A stretch of DNA of 64,000 nucleotides from JANQPA01 sp964548175 (GCA_964548175.1 CAZJQS010000007.1:1-64000), one strand, 5' to 3'; positions 34,910 to 44,016 are shown, numbered from the stretch's first letter. Notes: generated by a model not told the origin, from the sequence alone. A program made the numbers and translations.

Positions 34910-35347
34910 TTATTGCTCTGGTCCTTCATTTAGATAAAAGGGATAAACAAAATTGAATCTGGAATTTGTCTGGCGTACTTTGTACACGATCTTGATCAAG
35001 ATCAGGCCCTGGTTAACATTGGTGGTGTCCAGGTCGATTTTTTCAGTTTCTATTCTGGGTTCATGATAGATGATGGCGGTTTTGATCAGGTCTTTGATGA
35101 ATGTTATTAAGGTCGTAGTGATGGGTTCGAAGAGCAGGATATCCAGGTTACAGCCGTAATCGGGACGCATCACCCGCTCGCCTGGTCTGGTGGATAGCAG
35201 GATCTTCAGGCTGCTGTGAATATCCTCCACCCCTTCGATGGTATCCACCGATCCGGTAATTTTATTGAAGTTGGGGAAAAAACCCCAGCCCCTTCCGAGA
35301 AATGCGCGTTCTTCTGCCAAAGCGTTTAGTTTTTTAGTGTTAACCAA
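34910..35347 (-). CDS. gp25-like baseplate wedge protein (Afp9-like)
   Basis: A 145-residue member of the GPW/gp25 family, which contacts the first sheath ring and primes sheath polymerisation. The motif pattern FLGRGWGFFPNFN, EDIHSSLKILLSTRPGERVMRPDYGC and FEPITTTLITFI is diagnostic. The start overlaps the PAAR gene end by 8 nt. Size is normal for the family. Confidence 0.93.
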   Translation of the reverse strand: MVNTKKLNALAEERAFLGRGWGFFPNFNKITGSVDTIEGVEDIHSSLKILLSTRPGERVMRPDYGCNLDILLFEPITTTLITFIKDLIKTAIIYHEPRIETEKIDLDTTNVNQGLILIKIVYKVRQTNSRFNFVYPFYLNEGPEQ

Positions 35348-35627
35348 TCAAGACTGTAAATTCGCCGACCGCGATGACGCCTCCATGAGCCGTACTATCA
35401 CCTACGCGAATGGCCGATTTGCCCCCAATAAATACGGTAGTTGATCCCAGTATAAGGGAGTCCGGAGGTCCGGCGCAGGTGGCCATGTCGCCTAAGACGG
35501 CTGCCGGCATGCCTCCGATCAGAACGGTCGGTTCGCCAGGTCCGACGATCGGTCCTCCGCCGTGTGGATTGGGGCTCGACAGAGGGCAGGTATGCATGTC
35601 TCCGATTCTTGCTGCGGGTTGTCCCAT
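35340..35627 (-). CDS. PAAR-domain spike tip protein (Afp10-like)
   Basis: A 95-residue protein that consists of a single PAAR repeat fold: PAARIGDMHTC at the start, then VLIGGMPAAVLGDMATC and VFIGGKSAIRVGDSTAHGG. The His and Cys residues of these motifs are the usual metal ligands. It sharpens the VgrG-like spike encoded by the preceding gene. There is no extension that could carry a toxin. Confidence 0.95.
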   Translation of the reverse strand: MGQPAARIGDMHTCPLSSPNPHGGGPIVGPGEPTVLIGGMPAAVLGDMATCAGPPDSLILGSTTVFIGGKSAIRVGDSTAHGGVIAVGEFTVLIG

Positions 35628-35646
35628 GGTATTTGGTTATTTGATT

Positions 35647-35680
35647 ATTCAGTTATTTCTAATTCAGTTATTCAGTAATT
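35647..35680. repeat. short ATTCAGTTATT direct repeats between the spike and PAAR genes
   Basis: Three copies of an 11-nt unit (ATTCAGTTATT twice, ATTCAGTAATT once) lie in the 51-nt gap between the VgrG-like and PAAR genes. No gene or stem-loop is evident; slipped-strand variation of this gap is possible. Confidence 0.6.
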
Positions 35681-37430
35681 AATTGATTTGGACAAGGGAT
35701 CCTTTGATTACTGCCGTTGCCCCGGAAGACAATTCGGCGCCGGCCTGGCCTTCTGCTTTGAGTTGTGTGCCTGCTTTGATGTTGAAGGCTGTCGAGGATT
35801 CCTGTTCGATCTTTCCGGAAGCTTTGATAAGGATATCTTTTCCACTTTCTATCGTTATTCCGTTGCTGTCCAGGATGATCTTATTGTTATTGTCATCTTC
35901 AATGTTGATGCTATTGGCGTCTTCGTCTACGATGATCTTTTTTCCGGCAGGTGTTTCCAGGGTGACTGATTTTTTTTCGTCATCGAAATGGAATTTCATT
36001 TCACTTCTGGAGGTATAGCCTTTTTGATGATTGTCGTCCGAATTGTCAATGGGGGCTACATTGGTGCTGCTGTGCAGCATGCCCAAAACGATGGGGTCAC
36101 GGGGATCCTCATTGAGGAAACCTACGACTACCTCATCGCCGATCTCCGGCCGAAAAACCATGCCGCGGTTGTTGCCGGCATCCAGCGAAGCCATACGTGC
36201 CCAGATGCCTTCTTCTTCATTATCTAAAACCGGTATTTTGACTTGTATTCTGAAAGCTCCGTCCGGATCACCTTCTAAGGAGGTAACTACTCCAATCATC
36301 AAGCCCTTAATGCCGGGGATCAGGAATAAGCTATCCTGTCCGTTCAATTTAAAGTCAGCAGCAAACCAACTAGAGGAGAGGCCTATTTGGAAGGTTGTTT
36401 TCCAGTCTCCCTCTTTTATCTGGTGTTGTACACCTGACACAAATGCCTTGCCGTTGTAGCGGTCTCCAACACCATTGAGGGTAATGATCTGGCCTGGCAG
36501 CACACCAGCGTATCCTTTTGTGGTCACCCGGCCCTGTACTTTAGCCAGCCGGCTTTTCAGGAGTTGTGCGTCGGCCCAGGCCTGCCGTTCTTCATCCAGT
36601 ACCTGACCGGAATGCTGAAGTCTGAAGGTTTCCAGCCCATGGGCATCGGATAGTTGATCTCCGGTAAGATTCCCGGTATCTGGAACCGTAGGTTCCGTTG
36701 CTTCGCTTTCCACCAGTTCCTGTTGATTGTCATCCCAGGCAAAAGCAGCTACTTTCTTGTATTGATGTCTGGCGTCAATTTCTGCATCAAAGGCAAAAAT
36801 GGTCGCTCCGTAGTGCAGGTCCAGCACGGAATCGGCGCCGGCGTTTGGAGCGGCGATGTTCACTCCATCATCTTCGGTGATCACGATTTTACCATTCACA
36901 TCCGCACGGGTGAGGATAAAATCCCAGTCGGTAGCATGATATTGAACCAGTTTGTCGTGAACGATACTAGTGGCTTCCACCTTGGGCGTAATACCATATT
37001 CGTTCAGGGTCTCTTCGAAGACCTCACTGTCGGATAGGTCAACGAAGTATTGGTTCTGCTTCCCGATGGTCATTTTAAAGGCTTCGTGCCGGCAGTCCAG
37101 CTTGATAATAGAATTGCCTTCTTCCCGAATATGAACGCTTTGTTTTACAATCACTCCTTTGAATACGAGGTCCTCTTCAGATTGATGGCCGGCGAATAGT
37201 TCAATGGAATTGCCTGGAATAAAAAGCTCCGTATTATTGGTCAGAAAATCTTCCTCTGAAGCGGACCCATCGATGACGGCCACTTTAGCGGTGGCAATGC
37301 GGTTGACCTCCCGGCTGACAGAAATGGAGCTCACTTTAATGGTCGGATCGATGTCCTCACCATTAATCTTGACGGTAAAAGTAACGACCGAGGCATTGGC
37401 ATTAGCTGGTATGGTTCTTTCGTTCGGCAT
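35679..37430 (-). CDS. VgrG-like spike protein (Afp8-like)
   Basis: A 583-residue gp27-gp5-like spike. The N-terminal half (about 1-370) is the hub part, the middle (about 385-475) an OB-fold domain (GVVTSLEGDPDGAFRIQVKIP, MVFRPEIGDEVVVGFL), and the C-terminus (about 480-583) a triple-stranded beta-helix of short repeats (INIEDDNNNKIILDSNGITIES). No enzymatic tail is present. Trimers are expected to sit under the tube and carry the PAAR tip. Confidence 0.94.
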   Translation of the reverse strand: MPNERTIPANANASVVTFTVKINGEDIDPTIKVSSISVSREVNRIATAKVAVIDGSASEEDFLTNNTELFIPGNSIELFAGHQSEEDLVFKGVIVKQSVHIREEGNSIIKLDCRHEAFKMTIGKQNQYFVDLSDSEVFEETLNEYGITPKVEATSIVHDKLVQYHATDWDFILTRADVNGKIVITEDDGVNIAAPNAGADSVLDLHYGATIFAFDAEIDARHQYKKVAAFAWDDNQQELVESEATEPTVPDTGNLTGDQLSDAHGLETFRLQHSGQVLDEERQAWADAQLLKSRLAKVQGRVTTKGYAGVLPGQIITLNGVGDRYNGKAFVSGVQHQIKEGDWKTTFQIGLSSSWFAADFKLNGQDSLFLIPGIKGLMIGVVTSLEGDPDGAFRIQVKIPVLDNEEEGIWARMASLDAGNNRGMVFRPEIGDEVVVGFLNEDPRDPIVLGMLHSSTNVAPIDNSDDNHQKGYTSRSEMKFHFDDEKKSVTLETPAGKKIIVDEDANSINIEDDNNNKIILDSNGITIESGKDILIKASGKIEQESSTAFNIKAGTQLKAEGQAGAELSSGATAVIKGSLVQIN

Positions 37431-37433
37431 TTA

Positions 37434-38132
37434 TTATTCCTTTTTTACAGGGGGAAAACGAAGGGTTTCCCCGGTTTTTAAAGCTCTGAAATTAACGAGT
37501 TGGTTGGCTTGAGCTACCTGAATGTAATAGCTGGGATCTTTGTAGATCCTAAAGGCCATATGGTCCAGCCGGTCACTTTCTCTGACCACTCTTTGGTGGG
37601 TGATGTCAGCGGATTCATCATTTTCTTCTCGCACCCTGGCCTCTTCTTCCACTATTTCCTGCACTTTAATTTTTGCGATGGCTCTCAGTGGAGTGCCATC
37701 GGGCAGAAAAAGTTTATAGTTGAGGTTGAGGTCGACTAAAACGCCTTTGAACAACAATGTACCCCAGCCGATAATCAGGTAAGGTGGGCGATGGAGGTCG
37801 CCTTTGTAACCAACTACCAGGTCTTTAAAAGCATCTAGTTCCGGTACTACGCCTTCGGCTCTTTTGGTGGCTCGTTCCTCTCTGTCCTGAGAGCCAAGGG
37901 TGCCTGGAACGGCGCCTGTTTTGTCAAAAAGGAGCTCTAATTCGATCACCCTGGGTTTGATCCTATTGAATTGGGCCTGGGAGGCGCTGCTGCCCGGAGT
38001 TTGGTTATCCTCATACTCTACGGTATAAGTATAACTGTATCCTTCGGGATTGACGGATGCCGTAAATTCGCCCTCTTCCAGTTTGTTTTGGAATTGAGGA
38101 TCTTCGTAAGCTTCTATTTTTACTTTTTCCAA
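37434..38132 (-). CDS. LysM-domain hub/tube-spike adaptor (Afp7-like)
   Basis: A 232-residue protein with a C-terminal LysM motif (about 180-230, LDHMAFRIYKDPSYYIQVAQ, LKTGETLRFPP). The N-terminal part FTASVNPEGYSYTYTVEY is typical of Afp7-like proteins, which connect the tube to the spike. It is 3 nt from the spike gene and 13 nt from the DUF5908 gene. Confidence 0.93.
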   Translation of the reverse strand: MEKVKIEAYEDPQFQNKLEEGEFTASVNPEGYSYTYTVEYEDNQTPGSSASQAQFNRIKPRVIELELLFDKTGAVPGTLGSQDREERATKRAEGVVPELDAFKDLVVGYKGDLHRPPYLIIGWGTLLFKGVLVDLNLNYKLFLPDGTPLRAIAKIKVQEIVEEEARVREENDESADITHQRVVRESDRLDHMAFRIYKDPSYYIQVAQANQLVNFRALKTGETLRFPPVKKE

Positions 38133-38145
38133 GGTTATTCAGGTT

Positions 38146-38325
38146 TTACCGTTCTCCTTTTTCGTTTAAGATTTCCAGCACTTTTTCAACACAGATCTCG
38201 ACGATCTTGTCTGTTTTGCTATCCTTACCACCTGGTTGGGCGCCGCCACCGCTCTGGCCGTTTTGGGCGCCCTCCGTCGGGCTTATTACTGCTTTTATGT
38301 GTAGTTCGCGAATTTCCAAAGGCAT
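38146..38325 (-). CDS. DUF5908 small protein (Afp6-like)
   Basis: A 59-codon gene, 10 nt after the upstream tube gene and 13 nt before the LysM gene. The product begins MPLEIRELHIKAVISP, the start motif of DUF5908, passes through a Gly/Gln linker and ends in a helix IVEICVEKVLEILNEKGER. Afp6 occupies this position in the serratia antifeeding prophage. The role is unknown; small size and a conserved position support a real gene. Confidence 0.85.
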   Translation of the reverse strand: MPLEIRELHIKAVISPTEGAQNGQSGGGAQPGGKDSKTDKIVEICVEKVLEILNEKGER

Positions 38326-38335
38326 ATGGTATTGA

Positions 38336-38776
38336 TTACTCAGTGGTGAAATAATGATAAGTCAGTTCCATGGTTTCGATCACGATCTTACTTTCTTCGG
38401 CATTAAAATCGGTCACGTTCCATTTGACTGGCCAGGCATGTACGATGTTCCAGGCTTGTAAGGACTCGTGATCCTGGTTGAGCAGAAGAATGTCGATGTC
38501 TATTGGATCAACCGCCAGGTTTTGGATGGCGTCCAGCATCCAGTTGATGACAGCTGAGTCCTTTACCAAGCCCCGTTTTAAGGTCAGGTTTTGATATTTG
38601 GAAAAGGTAGGAAGGACATGTTCGAATCGATTTTCTCCTCCCTCTCTGATCGTTTCTGACTGAAGGTCGACCGACAGGCCCGCCACTGATTGGAAGCGGT
38701 TGTCGGCGTCCTCGCTTTCGATGCCATTAAAAGCGACCTTAAAATGAAAACCCAGCGGTGGATATATATTGGCCAT
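38336..38776 (-). CDS. eCIS tube protein, initiator type (Afp5-like)
   Basis: A 146-residue T4 gp19-like tube protein: FHFKVAFNGIESEDADNRFQ, LTLKRGLVKDSAVINWM and VIETMELTYHYF. It is 1 nt downstream of the other tube gene and just upstream of the hub genes, a placement that fits a specialised ring at the base of the tube. The second tube gene differs in the loop region and in sequence throughout. Confidence 0.9.
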   Translation of the reverse strand: MANIYPPLGFHFKVAFNGIESEDADNRFQSVAGLSVDLQSETIREGGENRFEHVLPTFSKYQNLTLKRGLVKDSAVINWMLDAIQNLAVDPIDIDILLLNQDHESLQAWNIVHAWPVKWNVTDFNAEESKIVIETMELTYHYFTTE

Positions 38777-38777
38777 C

Positions 38778-39209
38778 TTAACGGTGTTCTACTTCCAGCC
38801 CTTCATGCGCCAGTTCTATTGTTTCGATGGCTACTTCATTGCCATCGGCTTTAAGGTCGGTGCTTTGAACTTTGATGGGCCATGCATTTTTTATTTTCCA
38901 GACGACTACAGGCTCGTGGGCTTCATTGAGTAAGCTGATGGTCAGGTCGCGGCGCTCAACGGTATTCAGTGCTATGGTATTATACCAGGCCCTGTAGTCG
39001 TTATCGCCGCGGAAGGTGCCTCTTTTGAGCGTGATATTGCTGAATTTTTGCATGCCCGGCATTTTGATCTTATGGAATTCCGGGCTCAAGCCATCCCGGT
39101 ATTCGACAGGTTCGGTTTCTACATCCAGGCCGGATACTTCGGTAAAGGCCAGGCTGGCGCCTCCCCATTCTACCTGGAAATGAAACTTTAACATTGGATA
39201 ATCAGCCAT
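38778..39209 (-). CDS. eCIS main tube protein (Afp1-like)
   Basis: A 143-residue gp19-like tube subunit with the family motifs FHFQVEWGGASLAFTEVSGLD, ITLKRGTFRGDNDYRAWY and VAIETIELAHEGLEV. It should form the stacked rings inside the sheath. It directly follows the sheath gene (37-nt gap). That it is the main tube, and the other gene the initiator, is inferred from gene order. Confidence 0.9.
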   Translation of the reverse strand: MADYPMLKFHFQVEWGGASLAFTEVSGLDVETEPVEYRDGLSPEFHKIKMPGMQKFSNITLKRGTFRGDNDYRAWYNTIALNTVERRDLTISLLNEAHEPVVVWKIKNAWPIKVQSTDLKADGNEVAIETIELAHEGLEVEHR

Positions 39210-39246
39210 TTATCTAGGTTTTAAAGGTTTTTTAATGAAAAAATGA

Positions 39247-41763
39247 TCAGGATTCCTGCATTTTGTGAGAGAATCTCAGGATGATGAACTCGGCGGGTCG
39301 GACGACGGCCATGCCGATTTCTACGATCATACGACCTTCGAGAATATCGATGGAGGTCATGGTTTCTCCTAATCCTACTTTAACGAAGAAGGCCTGATCG
39401 GGCTTAGCGCCTGCCAGGGCGCCGGCTCTCCATTGCAATACGAGGAAATTTTCGATCATGGCTTTGACCCTGACCCAGGTATTGGCGTCGTTGGGTTCAA
39501 AAACGAATTGTTCGGTTGCTTTTTTGATCGACTCCTCCGCAAAATTGAAAAAACGACGGACCGGCACATACCTCCACTCGTTGTCATTACCCGCCAGCGT
39601 TCGGGCGCCCCAGGCGAGAATGCCTTTTCCTGTGAAGTTCCGAATGGCATTGATGGATTTACCGGCATTGGGGTCCACGTTCAGACCTTCCTGCTCTTTG
39701 GCATTGATGATCACATGTGGGGCGTTGACGGAAGACAAGCTGACATTGGCGGGCGCTTTCCAGACGCCTATGGTAGCATCTACGAAGGTATAGATGCCGG
39801 CCATGGCAGCACTCGGCGGAAGCACCATCAAGTCCTGACCTGCGCGGGCAAGCAATGTCTTATAGAGACCAAAGGATTCTTTCAGGCTGCTGTTGAAGGT
39901 GGTTTCGTAGGCTAAAGCTGAGTTTAGCAGGTTGTTGAAAAGAGCGATCAGCCCATTGCCATGGCTAATGGCGGCATCGGCGGCGGCAAGGACTTGTTCT
40001 CTGATCAGGAGGGCACTGTCTGTGGCCGCAGTCACAAAGGTTCCTATGTCTGTGGCTGCATCACTCCCTGAGTTAACTGCTGCCTGCGCAATGGCGATAA
40101 TATCATCAATGGCCTTTGTTGCTGCCGCTGCCACAGAAGATGGTATGACTGCAGGTATATTAGCCTGCGACCCACCAAGACTGGAATCAAACATGGCATC
40201 ATTAAAGGCGACTACAAGGGCAGAAGCAACGGTTTCGTTTATATCATCGGTAGGAGCACTGAGCGTGCTTTCTACGTCATCTGCATTTGTGGCGCTTCCA
40301 ATTGCCGCACTTAGATCATCATTGATTTCTGTTATGGAGAAAGCGGTTTTAATGGCTTCCATTTGGCCTAAAACAGCTTCCGAACCTTCACTCGCAGTGC
40401 TGTACATTAAAGTATAAATATCATTTCGAACCTGTAATGAAGCATAAGCATAAGCACCTTCTCTGCTAAACGGAACAGAACCTAGCCCTTCGGTATATCC
40501 AAACAGATCCATGGCATTGGTGAGCTCCGCTCCAGTCGTAAACAAATCGATGGAACCGGTTTCGTAGATAAAATTATGGTTTGCGATCAGCGCATCAAAG
40601 TCGGCTGCATTGTTACTCGCCGTATCTGAAATATCGCTGCTTAATTTAAAATCAACACTGGAGGTGTTGGAGGGTACGCTGATCGTATTGACAACGGAAG
40701 GCAGATTAGCTTGCAGCTGCTGAATTTCATGCAACAGGTCTCTGATCTTGTTATACAGATCATTAAGCGTAGTCGTGAAAGCCACAAAAGTGTTGCTGCC
40801 ACTATCCCATTCTGTTTTGAATGCTGCATACAAGTTTTGCAGCTCTGCTTCCAAGGTGCGATTTGTGCCGCTTAATAAACTGCTACTCCCTCCAGGTTCG
40901 ATCAAAGCATTAAAATCATCAACGGCTGTCAGGGCATTTTCAATATCATAAAGCAGTTGTGTAACCCCCGCATCCGAAGTCAGACTTTGAAGAAGGTTTA
41001 GTGAAGTCGTTCTGTCCACCGGGGACTGCCCGACTCTACCAAGGATCACATCTCTGAAGGTCAGAAAAGGATCTATATTGGTCCGTTGATAAGGCGCATA
41101 AACAGCCCCGTATTTCAAATTATTGATCCCGATGCGGTTTCTGAAATCGGCTACTCGCTCATCGAAGGTTTCCCCGGCTACGGTTTCATTACTTTTCAGC
41201 AGGTCGCCGATGAGGAAGCGGTCCTGTAGTTCTGCACATTGCCGCAGTGCCTGCTGTTGGTAGGTATACATGCCTGTTCCACTTAAAAGAGTAGCATCGG
41301 GCGATACGATCAGGGTGGGTTCATCGTATTTGGCCAGTGCATTCAGGCCGACTAAAATTCCGGGGTTGGTAACCGGGTCCGTGATGTTGCCCAGGCTAAT
41401 GGCGTTGGTATAGTCGCCCACGGAAACGATGTAGCAATCTCCGCCGCCGTTGTTATAGAAGAACCGAAGACTGTCATACAAAAGATACTGCCTGCTGGTG
41501 GAAGGAATTTCTGCATTTACGAACTGATCGTTATTGTCAATGCGGATGATGACATCCCTGGGCGGCGGACCACCAAAGTAAGCTTCAAAATCTACAAGCG
41601 AACTTATTTTAGTGGGCTTATTCCTCAGGCTCTCGCCGTTTTTTTCTGCTTTTTCCGTATATCCGATAAAGGCAGGAATAGCCGTGGCCACAGGGGCTAC
41701 CGAGGGAGGAAACTTGGTGACTTCCTCTACATATACACCCGGTGTTTTGTAGGTACTTGGCAT
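39247..41763 (-). CDS. eCIS sheath protein with a large central insertion
   Basis: An 838-residue sheath subunit. The N-terminus TYKTPGVYVEEVTKFPPSVA and YGAVYAPYQ (about 218-226), and the C-terminal part from LPPSAAMAGIYTFVD through RRFFNFAEESIKKATEQFVFEP to RPAEFIILRFSH, are the conserved contractile sheath. Between them lies an insert of about 400 residues (about 235-630) rich in Ala, Ser, Asp and Asn and mainly helical, far beyond the 350-450 residues of common sheaths. In other sheaths an insertion at this point faces outside, so this would decorate the particle surface. Only one sheath gene is present. Confidence 0.94.
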   Translation of the reverse strand: MPSTYKTPGVYVEEVTKFPPSVAPVATAIPAFIGYTEKAEKNGESLRNKPTKISSLVDFEAYFGGPPPRDVIIRIDNNDQFVNAEIPSTSRQYLLYDSLRFFYNNGGGDCYIVSVGDYTNAISLGNITDPVTNPGILVGLNALAKYDEPTLIVSPDATLLSGTGMYTYQQQALRQCAELQDRFLIGDLLKSNETVAGETFDERVADFRNRIGINNLKYGAVYAPYQRTNIDPFLTFRDVILGRVGQSPVDRTTSLNLLQSLTSDAGVTQLLYDIENALTAVDDFNALIEPGGSSSLLSGTNRTLEAELQNLYAAFKTEWDSGSNTFVAFTTTLNDLYNKIRDLLHEIQQLQANLPSVVNTISVPSNTSSVDFKLSSDISDTASNNAADFDALIANHNFIYETGSIDLFTTGAELTNAMDLFGYTEGLGSVPFSREGAYAYASLQVRNDIYTLMYSTASEGSEAVLGQMEAIKTAFSITEINDDLSAAIGSATNADDVESTLSAPTDDINETVASALVVAFNDAMFDSSLGGSQANIPAVIPSSVAAAATKAIDDIIAIAQAAVNSGSDAATDIGTFVTAATDSALLIREQVLAAADAAISHGNGLIALFNNLLNSALAYETTFNSSLKESFGLYKTLLARAGQDLMVLPPSAAMAGIYTFVDATIGVWKAPANVSLSSVNAPHVIINAKEQEGLNVDPNAGKSINAIRNFTGKGILAWGARTLAGNDNEWRYVPVRRFFNFAEESIKKATEQFVFEPNDANTWVRVKAMIENFLVLQWRAGALAGAKPDQAFFVKVGLGETMTSIDILEGRMIVEIGMAVVRPAEFIILRFSHKMQES

Positions 41764-41790
41764 AATGATACGTTTAGCTTTTGGTTTCTA

Positions 41791-43041
41791 TTAGATGTTT
41801 ATACTGTCATTCAGGTAAATTCTAGAGTACAATGAATCGTCACTATCACCTGGGTAAATCAAATCCACGGGTGGATCTGGCAATAATATGCTGTTCGCCG
41901 TAAAGGCGGAATAGTTCTTGGTCAAGGGCCTTCTGCCTGGCGCAGGGGTTATCGTTATTCTGTTCCCTGCCTTATTGTAATATTCCCAAACAGTGGTTCT
42001 GTTTTTAAACCGGATCTCAAACCGCCTGGGCCGCAAAATGCTCTCTACCCTGACAGCATCAGACTGATACTCCACAAACTGAAAATCATCAAGAGGACTC
42101 CTGGCCACTAATTCAATGGCGCCAAAAACGGAAGGGTACTGAATCGGATCGATCAGGAAAAATTCAGCGGTAGAGGGAGCCGACGGGTCGGATATGGTCA
42201 ACTCATAGCAGCCCGGCGGGATATGAGATAAGAAAAGCCTGGCGTTTAAGTCCTCCAAAGGGCTGGACGGATACCTGACGTGATCCTGTATTAAATTGCC
42301 ATGATTCAGTTGGATGGATTGATTCAGGGCGGCATCCTTTAATTCAAACCCTACAGTTGTATTGGATGCAGCGAACGAATTAGGCTGTTGATAGGAAAAA
42401 ATGGGGCCTTGTTTAAGTTTCCGGTCTCGTTGAGAAACATATCTGGCGTCTATATTCTCATCCACATCTTCCCAGTTGCTGGATTGGAATGCTCCTGAAT
42501 TGGCTGTGACGGCTTCCAGTACGTTCGTTCCGTCGAAGATGAGATCTCCCAGTAAATAATCCTGAGTATTTTGATGCGGCAAAAGTGTTTGTGAAAGGAA
42601 TAGCTTTTGAATGGAAATGGTCCCTCCGTTTTCAGACACATTATAATTAATATCGTTCCCGGTTAAGTTATGGAAGTAGAAGATATGTTGGTTAAAATTA
42701 TCGAGTCGCAGGTTGGTGAAATTGACAAAGTTGGGATTGCTCAGGGCGATGAAAAAGGTGAATTTGATGTTTTGATCCAGAAAAACGGTGGTTCTTCGAT
42801 CCCCGGATGATAATTCGGAAGGCAGGGTAGTGGCTAGCAGCGAGAATCCATCATTTGTAGGTTTAAACAGGAGCCGGTAGTCCCTAAGCGTCCTTTGCGT
42901 CTCAGCGGTTGGAAAGATGCGAAGATCATTCCATACCGAATACCCTGGATACCAAATGCTCTCATTATCACCGGTAGCACCAGTGAGGTAATAATCATTC
43001 AGGATGACCACTTTAGCCAGGGTATTATAGGTTAATTTCAT
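41791..43041 (-). CDS. unknown eCIS-associated protein, possible cap adaptor
   Basis: A 416-residue protein between the cap and sheath genes. The start MKLTYNTLAKVVILNDYYL leads into a beta-rich protein with PPGCYELTISDPS near 275. I do not recognise a defined family. The Algoriphagus particle (AlgoCIS) is described as having a cap adaptor, which makes that a possible role for an extra gene between cap and sheath; this is inference. Codons about 45-55 encode TAETQRTLR from DNA that matches a widespread CGCAAAGGACGC-like repeat. Confidence 0.75.
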   Translation of the reverse strand: MKLTYNTLAKVVILNDYYLTGATGDNESIWYPGYSVWNDLRIFPTAETQRTLRDYRLLFKPTNDGFSLLATTLPSELSSGDRRTTVFLDQNIKFTFFIALSNPNFVNFTNLRLDNFNQHIFYFHNLTGNDINYNVSENGGTISIQKLFLSQTLLPHQNTQDYLLGDLIFDGTNVLEAVTANSGAFQSSNWEDVDENIDARYVSQRDRKLKQGPIFSYQQPNSFAASNTTVGFELKDAALNQSIQLNHGNLIQDHVRYPSSPLEDLNARLFLSHIPPGCYELTISDPSAPSTAEFFLIDPIQYPSVFGAIELVARSPLDDFQFVEYQSDAVRVESILRPRRFEIRFKNRTTVWEYYNKAGNRITITPAPGRRPLTKNYSAFTANSILLPDPPVDLIYPGDSDDSLYSRIYLNDSINI

Positions 43042-43067
43042 GTTTTTTGGGATAAAAAAAATGGGTT

Positions 43068-43697
43068 TTATGTTTGAATTTCTTTGATGAGCCCTCCACC
43101 TTTCTGCAGCTGTTCGAGTTCAACTTCAACCAGCCTGATCTTATACAGCGCGAAGGGAACCTGCTTGCCACCTAAGGCTCCCCAAAGATGATTGATCTGC
43201 TCAAAGGTTAGGGACATAAGTTCTATGGACAGGTCGATTTTTCTCCTGTCGGTCTCGTTAAAAGTATAATCTTCAGAGTTATCTGTAAAATCCTCGTCCT
43301 CAACTGGGTTGTCGATAAATGAAAGCCGGTTGTTGGCCTGGAAAAATGCAATGGTATGAGACAGCATACGCAAGGCGTTGCTGTAGGAAACGTAATAAGC
43401 AGATACTAAAAGGTATAAATTCAGCGGAAGGGGAGGATTTCTGTATTCTGAGGCATCACTCAACGAATTCTTTATGACCGCGGGTCTGTTTTTAAGGGTC
43501 ATTTCCTCCTGAATATTGACTAATGAAAGATAGAGCCGGTCATCCTCAACCTCATAGGTCGTTTCAATAGCTTCAATAAAGGCAATATTGCCGAGTCGAA
43601 CGGGGGATAGATTACCCGTTCCGGAGGCTGTACTGATTACATTGCCGAAATATTCATTGAGGTTTCTTCGAATAAATTCAATTGACTTGAATATCAT
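43068..43697 (-). CDS. DUF4255 tube-cap/terminator protein (Afp16/PVC16-like)
   Basis: A 209-residue protein with the DUF4255 start MIFKSIEFIRRNLNEYFGN and later DISLELMSLTFEQINHLWGALGG-type sequence (residues about 150-185), which identify the PVC16/Afp16 family. These proteins cap the growing tube and stop sheath polymerisation. Here it is the first gene of the cluster rather than the last, unlike the Afp order. Confidence 0.92.
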   Translation of the reverse strand: MIFKSIEFIRRNLNEYFGNVISTASGTGNLSPVRLGNIAFIEAIETTYEVEDDRLYLSLVNIQEEMTLKNRPAVIKNSLSDASEYRNPPLPLNLYLLVSAYYVSYSNALRMLSHTIAFFQANNRLSFIDNPVEDEDFTDNSEDYTFNETDRRKIDLSIELMSLTFEQINHLWGALGGKQVPFALYKIRLVEVELEQLQKGGGLIKEIQT

Positions 43698-44016
43698 TTG
43701 GTTTCAGGTTTTAGGATCTTGTTTAATACCTATTCTGAAAAGCTTGACTAACTTTGAATTGTCTTGTGCCTTTAAACTGGACAAGTAGAGAGACTAAAAT
43801 CTGTTATAGTGAGGAGATGTAAGTAGAAAAAAGAAGGATACTACTTTTTGGGTTGGATTGATGATCCATATTAAAAAATAATATGAAAGTAATGTACTAT
43901 CTTTTTATGATTTCACCAAATATTTATTTTGGTTTTAGTGTAATTCGCAAAGCAAATCATTTTTACGCTGGTCTAGCAGAAGAAAGATTTTGAATGCCTT
44001 CCTTAAGAAAAAAGCC
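43698..44016. other. upstream region of the eCIS cluster (319 bp, no gene seen)
   Basis: AT-rich DNA between the CAP lipoprotein gene and the first eCIS gene, both on the minus strand. It must hold the main eCIS promoter or the 3' end of the CAP transcript. I looked for TTTG/TAnnTTTG on the minus strand and found no good match. A small stem ACCAAA/TTTTGGT lies near 43914-43933. No ORF of substance. Confidence 0.5.

Larger units (their letters stand above)
9943..43697 (-). other. extracellular contractile injection system (eCIS) gene cluster
   Basis: Nineteen minus-strand genes plus one 59-aa gene, mostly spaced by -47 to +65 nt, encode the full set for an Afp/PVC-like particle. They supply the cap, sheath, two tube proteins, hub, spike, PAAR tip, gp25 wedge, two baseplate proteins, tape measure and AAA+ ATPase, plus two DUF4157 eCIS-core proteins. 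No TssJ/L/M membrane complex, ClpV, phage capsid, terminase or integrase is present. Only two gaps exceed 100 nt (295 nt before the ATPase gene, 151 nt after it), so one or a few long transcripts are likely. Confidence 0.95.

Noticed and set aside
9943..43697. Prophage or type VI secretion system as an explanation of the contractile-tail genes
   Set aside because: No capsid, portal, terminase, integrase, or TssJ/L/M/ClpV genes are present. The DUF4255 cap, Afp15-type ATPase, DUF4157 proteins and tape measure point to an eCIS.
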